Source: JAJFUB01 sp964622325
GTDB lineage: Bacteria > Armatimonadota > Zipacnadia > Zipacnadales > UBA11051
Direction of reading: 5' to 3'
NCBI GenBank assembly: GCA_964622325.1
Contig: CAZUOJ010000119.1
Span: forward strand, 1-10,841
Length of the DNA stretch: 10,841 nucleotides
Made by a program: the position numbers and the translations under genes. Under the pieces are notes generated by a model. The model saw nothing but the letters and a program-made list of their open reading frames with translations, did not search any database and was not told the origin of the DNA. Positions 6,965 to 10,841 of the stretch are shown piece after piece (position 1 is the stretch's first letter; every line of letters starts with the position of its first letter).

Positions 6965-7062
6965 GCCTATGAGCACGAGCCTATAAGCGCGGGCCTTTTA
7001 GTGCATGCCTATGAGCGCATGTCTATTTGCGTGTGCCTACTAGTACGTGCCTATTAGCGGGC
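6965..7062. repeat. 14-bp tandem repeat, seven units
   Basis: Seven consecutive units of exactly 14 bp start at 6965, 6979, 6993, 7007, 7021, 7035 and 7049. The consensus is GCCTATKAGCGCRT. Positions 1, 3, 4 and 9 (G, C, T, G) are identical in all seven units; positions 2, 5, 6 and 8 in six of seven. No unit has an insertion or deletion. The last unit contains the TAA stop (7054-7056) and the last two codons of the minus-strand lipid-kinase gene. This is too short and lacks unique spacers, so it is not a CRISPR array. Confidence 0.85.
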
Positions 7063-7827
7063 AGGCCATAAAAAGAGGATGCACGCCACCAGCACGCCCA
7101 AAATGCCTCCCAGCAGCACTTCCCAGGGAGAATGAATCCGGGCCTGAATCCGCGATTGCGAGACAAGCAGGGCTAACGCCAGGGCTAATGCCGTCACGGC
7201 TAAATCATGCGTGACAATGGCGATGGCCGTGGCGATGAGAAAGCCGAAGGCCGTGTGGCCTGAAATGATGCCGCCACGCCACATCGTGCCGCGTCCCGTG
7301 GCTTTTTTGACATACATAATCAAAATGCTGAGCAAGAGCAGGCCCAAAAGTACAAGCTGCAGGACGGAGACATCGGGCCATTCTTGCTGAGCAGGCAAAT
7401 GCTGCATAATCTGGGCTAAACGGGGATTATGCGCAAAAATTAAGAACCCTACGATAAGCGAATACACTGCCGCCAGCAGCACGGCGCCCGCCGCCACATC
7501 CTTGGCGATTTTCGCCCGGGGATCGTAACTGTCTGTGCTCAGATCTATCGTGTATTCGAAAGCTGTATTAAACATTTCCGTGACGAGGACAAGGATCATC
7601 GCCAGAAGCAAATGCAAAAGCTCTGCCTGCGAGACTCGCAGCCCCCACGCCGCCAAAAGAACAAGCGCCATAATGGCGAAATGCACGCGCATATGCCGCT
7701 GCGTGGCGAAACAGAAGCTGAGGCCTTCCCAGGCAAAGCCGAAGCTGCGCCACACAGATTTGCGCTCGCGGACAACCGGCGGCTGCGGGCGCGGATCGGG
7801 ATCTTCAGATTTGACGGAGAAGCTCAT
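7054..7827 (-). CDS. dgkA: DgkA-type lipid kinase fused to PAP2-like phosphatase domain
   Basis: This 257-residue membrane protein has two parts. Residues about 28-135 are a diacylglycerol/undecaprenol kinase of the small trimeric DgkA family: three hydrophobic segments, the block EMFNTAFEYTIDL (E84, N87, E91, D95) and AKDVAAGAVLL. Typical free-standing DgkA is about 120 residues. Residues about 150-257 add a PAP2-like segment with SGH (S189-H191) and SRIQARIH followed by SPWE (S225, R226, H232, E236), matching the SGH and SR-x5-H-x3-D phosphatase motifs except that the last Asp is Glu. The first PAP2 motif (K-x6-RP) is weak, so phosphatase activity is less certain than kinase activity. In Gram-positive relatives DgkA recycles undecaprenol by phosphorylation; a PAP2 domain usually removes phosphate from lipid pyrophosphates. 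Its start overlaps the end of ybeY by 23 nt, and it is the last gene of the minus-strand cluster. Confidence 0.85.
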   Translation of the reverse strand: MSFSVKSEDPDPRPQPPVVRERKSVWRSFGFAWEGLSFCFATQRHMRVHFAIMALVLLAAWGLRVSQAELLHLLLAMILVLVTEMFNTAFEYTIDLSTDSYDPRAKIAKDVAAGAVLLAAVYSLIVGFLIFAHNPRLAQIMQHLPAQQEWPDVSVLQLVLLGLLLLSILIMYVKKATGRGTMWRGGIISGHTAFGFLIATAIAIVTHDLAVTALALALALLVSQSRIQARIHSPWEVLLGGILGVLVACILFLWPAR

Positions 7828-8209
7828 TTTGGCGCTCTAACATTCGTTCACGGTCTTCGGGCGCTGTATCATCCCAGCCCAAGACATGTAACACGCCATG
7901 GGCGACCAGAAATTGCAATTCTTCCATTAAGGAATGTTTAAATTGTTGGGCCTGGCGTTCCGCCATATCCACACAAATAATAATTTCGCCCTCGCCCTCC
8001 TCGGCTTCAAAGGCAATCACATCCGTCGGCTCTTCCCGTCCTAAAAGCCGCCGATGGAGCGTAATCATTCTTTCTTCATCCACAAGCGCCAGGCTTAAGG
8101 CGCGCAAGGAGGCTTTTTCGGCCTCGAGCACATGCGCCGCTGTTTTCAGGAGGGCGTTTTCATCGACAGGCCGGCCGCTTAAATTGCGAAGAGAAAATTC
8201 AGTGGGCAA
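7805..8209 (-). CDS. ybeY: YbeY, endoribonuclease / rRNA maturation factor
   Basis: YbeY is a metal-dependent single-strand endoribonuclease needed for 16S rRNA 3' maturation and ribosome quality control. With the TTG start at 8209 the protein is 134 residues; it contains the family block PTDVIAF (residues 61-67) and the metal motif HGVLHVLGWDD. H104 and H108 are conserved, but the third ligand position (usually His in HGxLHLxGYDH) is D114. I chose the TTG because it follows GAGGAG and AGG sequences at ribosome-site distances and overlaps the pgpH stop by only 11 nt. An in-frame ATG at 8257 would add 16 residues (MTPQPLLKCPEESRKK) without an upstream ribosome site or family similarity, but cannot be excluded. 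The gene overlaps both neighbours, which suggests translational coupling within the phoH-pgpH-ybeY-dgkA cluster. Confidence 0.93.
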   Translation of the reverse strand: MPTEFSLRNLSGRPVDENALLKTAAHVLEAEKASLRALSLALVDEERMITLHRRLLGREEPTDVIAFEAEEGEGEIIICVDMAERQAQQFKHSLMEELQFLVAHGVLHVLGWDDTAPEDRERMLERQNELLRQI

Positions 8210-10340
8210 CTTTTTCCTGCTCTCCTCTGGGCACTTCAGTAGCGGCTGCGGCGTCATTGCTGGGATAGGCCAGCCGCTGATGAAACATCCCTTTCAGCGT
8301 GTTGACGAAACTATTTTTAATGCTGTTGATGTCCCGGAAGGTCAGGGGCGCCTCATCCAGCTGCCCATCCTCTATGCGCGCTTCAATAAGCCGCTCCACC
8401 AGCTCTTGAATGCGATCGTCCGAAGGATCTGTCAGGGTGCGCGCGGCCGCCTCCACTGTGTCGGCCAGCATGATAATGGCATTTTCCTTTGTCTGAGGCT
8501 TGGGCCCCGGATAACGAAAATCGCTCTCCTTTATTTTTGCGCCATCGCCCGCTTCGGCCTGGGCGCGCTGATACATAAAAGAGACGAGCGAAGTGCCATG
8601 ATGCTGAGGAATCACGCTGGCGACAATGGGCGGCAGTTTCATTTCTTCCGCCAATTTCAGCCCTTCTTTGACATGACTAATTAACACGAGCGCGCTCAGA
8701 TGCGGCGAAAGACGCTCGTGCGGATTTTCGGCGCCAAATTGATTCTCCACAAAAAAATAAGGGCGTGTAAGCTTGCCGATGTCGTGATACATACAGGCCG
8801 TGCGCGTTAAAATCGGATCGGCGCCGACAGCCGCCGCGGCAGGCTCTGCCAAATTGGCGACCATGACTGAAGATTGATATGTTCCTGGGGCTTCTGTCAG
8901 CAAACGCCTGAGCAAGGGCTCATTGGGATTTTGCAATTCCAGCAGGCGCAGCGGCGTTGTCAGGCCCAGCGGCCGCTCGATGACGCTGAGGAGTCCCGCA
9001 GCGAAAATCACGGCCAGAAAGCCCCCTGCCGCTGTCAGGCCTAATTCGCGTGTATTGATGAGAAAGCCAAAGACATAGCTGCCCAGCAGCGCCAGCACTG
9101 TGTTGGACACTGCCACAAGCAACGCCGCCCGTGTGATCGTGCTGGAGCGGCTTTCGCGGGCGCGCACATAATGGCTGGCCAGCAGGGCCGCTAAAGTGCC
9201 CACTAGCAAAGGCCGGGCGTCAGTGGCTGGGGAAGCTAGGGAGACAAGCGCCCCCAGATAAAGACAGGAAACGCTGCCGGCAAAAGGCGTAATCGCCAGC
9301 GCTAAAAACACAGCCGCTGCGCTCGCCAGGCTATAGCCCAGCACTTCAAAGAAGCTTAAGCCGCGCAAAACGCCAAACAAAGCCGCCACAATAATAAAGG
9401 TGCAGCATATGATGGCCATCTGCTGGGCGTTATCCCATACTTCTCGGGCAAAGCGACGCAATACAAGGCTCGTCGCGGCTGTCAGCACGAACAACACGCC
9501 CAACAAGCTCAAGGCCTGCAAATAATCCACGGAAGGCTGCTGCAAGCCCAGCGCCTTAAACATCGCAATGTGGCGTTCTGTGACAATTTCATCCCGGCTA
9601 ATGACAACATCTCCGGGCTGCAATTGGCGGCGCACTTCCGGGACTTTTTGACGCGCCTCCTCGCGTTTGGCCTCTGTCGCTTCTGCGTCATACAGCAAAT
9701 TCGGCTGCAAGGCGGCCTGCGCCATCTCCACGAAAAGCAGTCGATAGGGCTCGCTTAAGCCCAGCACACGCGATTGCTCCTCAATGCGCGCTTGCGCCTG
9801 TGCTACATCTTGAGTATGGCTGCGCAGGGGCGCGCTCATAGCTTCCCGCACCATCTCGGCCGCCATTCGTTCCACCCGCTCCAGCGCCAGATCGCTCCCC
9901 TCCACAAGCACGCGCAACGCTTCCGGGGAAAGCTGAATATCCAGACGCTGGCGCAAAGCCTCTTTGCGATCAGCTAAATCGGGATTCTCCCGTATAGAAC
10001 GGGCGAGGGCGAAACGTTCATGCAGGGCTTGCAGCGCGCGGGCTTGGGCATCCGCATCGCGCGTATAGACGGGCTGCACCGCCGCGGCCGCTTCCTGACG
10101 CAATTGTTCCGTGGCGACTTCATCTACATACGAGGCAGCACGGGGAGCTTTGATGGTGCGGGTGGCGCGATCCCCCACTTGATAGGACACGGCCTCAGGG
10201 CGCAGCCGCGCCATCAACAAGGCGAAGATGAGCACTGTCGTTAAAATGAGACAGGCCCCACGGCGCAGACGGGCAGGCGTTATGCCCAGATGTTCCCAGG
10301 CCCGCGGCCGGGCCCGCGGCTTATTGCTCCTCGGGGGCAT
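8199..10340 (-). CDS. pgpH: PgpH/YqfF-type 7TM-HD membrane protein, c-di-AMP phosphodiesterase family
   Basis: The 713-residue protein has the full PgpH layout: one N-terminal membrane segment (about 28-45), an extracytoplasmic 7TMR-HDED domain (about 50-265), a 7-helix membrane block (about 272-455) and a C-terminal cytoplasmic HD domain (about 480-690). PgpH enzymes hydrolyse c-di-AMP to pApA in Firmicutes. HD residues present include YHDIGK (H519, D520), ISHVKEG, QHHGT and LADTVEAA. Oddly, the first metal histidine of the family (in GTYxHS) is Ser: the text reads GTYQSSVMV with S490, exactly 29 residues before H519, the same spacing as H514-H543 of Listeria PgpH. Activity may therefore be altered. 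The start at 10340 overlaps the phoH end by 20 nt and the gene overlaps ybeY at its end, so it belongs to the same operon. Family identity is certain; catalytic competence is not. Confidence 0.93.
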   Translation of the reverse strand: MPPRSNKPRARPRAWEHLGITPARLRRGACLILTTVLIFALLMARLRPEAVSYQVGDRATRTIKAPRAASYVDEVATEQLRQEAAAAVQPVYTRDADAQARALQALHERFALARSIRENPDLADRKEALRQRLDIQLSPEALRVLVEGSDLALERVERMAAEMVREAMSAPLRSHTQDVAQAQARIEEQSRVLGLSEPYRLLFVEMAQAALQPNLLYDAEATEAKREEARQKVPEVRRQLQPGDVVISRDEIVTERHIAMFKALGLQQPSVDYLQALSLLGVLFVLTAATSLVLRRFAREVWDNAQQMAIICCTFIIVAALFGVLRGLSFFEVLGYSLASAAAVFLALAITPFAGSVSCLYLGALVSLASPATDARPLLVGTLAALLASHYVRARESRSSTITRAALLVAVSNTVLALLGSYVFGFLINTRELGLTAAGGFLAVIFAAGLLSVIERPLGLTTPLRLLELQNPNEPLLRRLLTEAPGTYQSSVMVANLAEPAAAAVGADPILTRTACMYHDIGKLTRPYFFVENQFGAENPHERLSPHLSALVLISHVKEGLKLAEEMKLPPIVASVIPQHHGTSLVSFMYQRAQAEAGDGAKIKESDFRYPGPKPQTKENAIIMLADTVEAAARTLTDPSDDRIQELVERLIEARIEDGQLDEAPLTFRDINSIKNSFVNTLKGMFHQRLAYPSNDAAAATEVPRGEQEKVAH

Positions 10341-10841
10341 AGTTCATCTCGCTGCCAGAAGCAGTATTCCTCGGGGGCCCAAAAGCCTCTTGAGAAAGGG
10401 AAGAAGACAGGGAGGCCGCCTCATAGGCTTCCACAATCTGTTGCACTAAATCATGGCGAACAATATCCGCGTTCGTCAGATAACAGATGGCGATATCTTT
10501 AATATGGCTTAATACGCGCAAGCTATGCTGCAAGCCCGATTCTTGATTCTCGGGAAGATCGCTTTGCGTGAGATCGCCGGTGACAATCATCTGGGAGCCC
10601 AGGCCCAGCCGTGTCAATGCCATCTTCATCTGCATGGGCGTTGTGTTTTGCGCCTCATCCAGCACTAAAAAGGCATCATTGATTGTCCGTCCGCGCATAT
10701 AAGCCAAAGGCACAATTTCAATCGTGCCGCGCTGTCGCTGCTGTTGCAGCTTATCGGGCCCCATAATATCTTGCAACGCATCATACAAAGGCCGCATATA
10801 CGGCTCCATTTTTTCCAGCATATCGCCGGGCAAAAAGCCCA
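10321..10841 (-). CDS. phoH: PhoH family ATPase, partial (N-terminal part outside window)
   Basis: The frame is open at the right edge. The first residues inside the window are GFLPGDMLEKMEPYMRPLYD, a classic internal block of PhoH/YbeZ proteins, so the N-terminal half with Walker A lies outside. Visible family features are the Walker B segment FLVLDEAQNTT, MKMALTRLG, and the sensor-like block VTGDLTQSDLP. PhoH proteins are P-loop ATPases with proposed RNA-helicase-like roles and are commonly found beside ybeY, as here. The C-terminal tail after residue EAYEAA is Ser-rich and variable (about 30 residues). The stop at 10321 overlaps the pgpH start by 20 nt, so the two are co-translated. This is the upstream-most visible gene of the minus-strand cluster; the promoter is not in the window. 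Confidence 0.95.
   Translation of the reverse strand, partial: GFLPGDMLEKMEPYMRPLYDALQDIMGPDKLQQQRQRGTIEIVPLAYMRGRTINDAFLVLDEAQNTTPMQMKMALTRLGLGSQMIVTGDLTQSDLPENQESGLQHSLRVLSHIKDIAICYLTNADIVRHDLVQQIVEAYEAASLSSSLSQEAFGPPRNTASGSEMNYAPEEQ

Noticed and set aside
6773..7057. 94-residue plus-strand open frame crossing the 14-bp repeat
   Set aside because: It overlaps the end of the secreted-protein gene and then reads through the terminator-like hairpin and the tandem array; there is no ribosome site and no sensible protein character.
6965..7062. CRISPR array
   Set aside because: The 14-bp units are contiguous with no unique spacers and are shorter than CRISPR repeats; no cas genes are nearby.
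8184..8684. 166-residue plus-strand open frame within the pgpH and ybeY region
   Set aside because: It lies antisense to the conserved HD domain of pgpH, which has clear family motifs; no independent evidence supports it.

Overview
The window looks like a chromosomal segment from a member of Armatimonadota or a close relative. The main clue is the truncated type II pilin-like protein at the left edge, whose N-terminal helix continues into FPVFARAREKARQ and which ends with an H-x9-DG motif. This DUF1559-type form is very common in that phylum. That placement is inference from one protein signature plus gene order; no 16S rRNA or other marker lies in the window.

Layout, left to right. (1) 1-659, plus strand: a DUF1559-type pilin-like protein missing its N-terminus, followed by a perfect 12-bp hairpin with a T-rich tail. 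(2) 900-2657, plus strand: a GH29-type alpha-L-fucosidase with its own terminator. (3) 2658-3197: a 540-bp gap that is about 71% purine on the plus strand from 2761 to 3180 and contains two degenerate tandem arrays. (4) 3198-4916 and 4918-6831, plus strand: a second, divergent GH29 fucosidase and, one base later, a predicted secreted protein with a TIM-barrel-like domain and two copies of a 160-residue C-terminal module. (5) 6832-7053: a convergent intergenic region with a GC-rich hairpin and a strict 14-bp tandem repeat of seven units, the last of which contains the stop codon of the next gene. (6) 7054-10841, minus strand: an overlapping cluster, in transcription order phoH (partial), pgpH/yqfF-type 7TM-HD protein, ybeY, and a DgkA-type lipid kinase fused to a PAP2-like phosphatase domain.

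Functionally the left half is a small glycan-utilisation locus aimed at alpha-L-fucosides. Both fucosidases lack visible signal peptides, while the third protein appears to be exported. A plausible reading is that the exported protein handles or binds a fucose-containing glycan outside the cytoplasm and the fucosidases trim imported fragments inside. The right half is the conserved phoH-pgpH-ybeY-dgkA neighbourhood known from Firmicutes, Cyanobacteria and relatives. It links RNA maturation (PhoH, YbeY), c-di-AMP turnover (PgpH-type HD protein) and lipid-carrier phosphorylation (DgkA). Here it carries several sequence oddities: a Ser where the first HD-domain metal histidine is expected, an Asp as third YbeY metal ligand, and a kinase-phosphatase fusion.

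I see no mobile element, CRISPR array, tRNA or rRNA. The most notable points are the HD-site substitution, the unassigned secreted protein with duplicated modules, and the two independent short-period tandem arrays in intergenic DNA.
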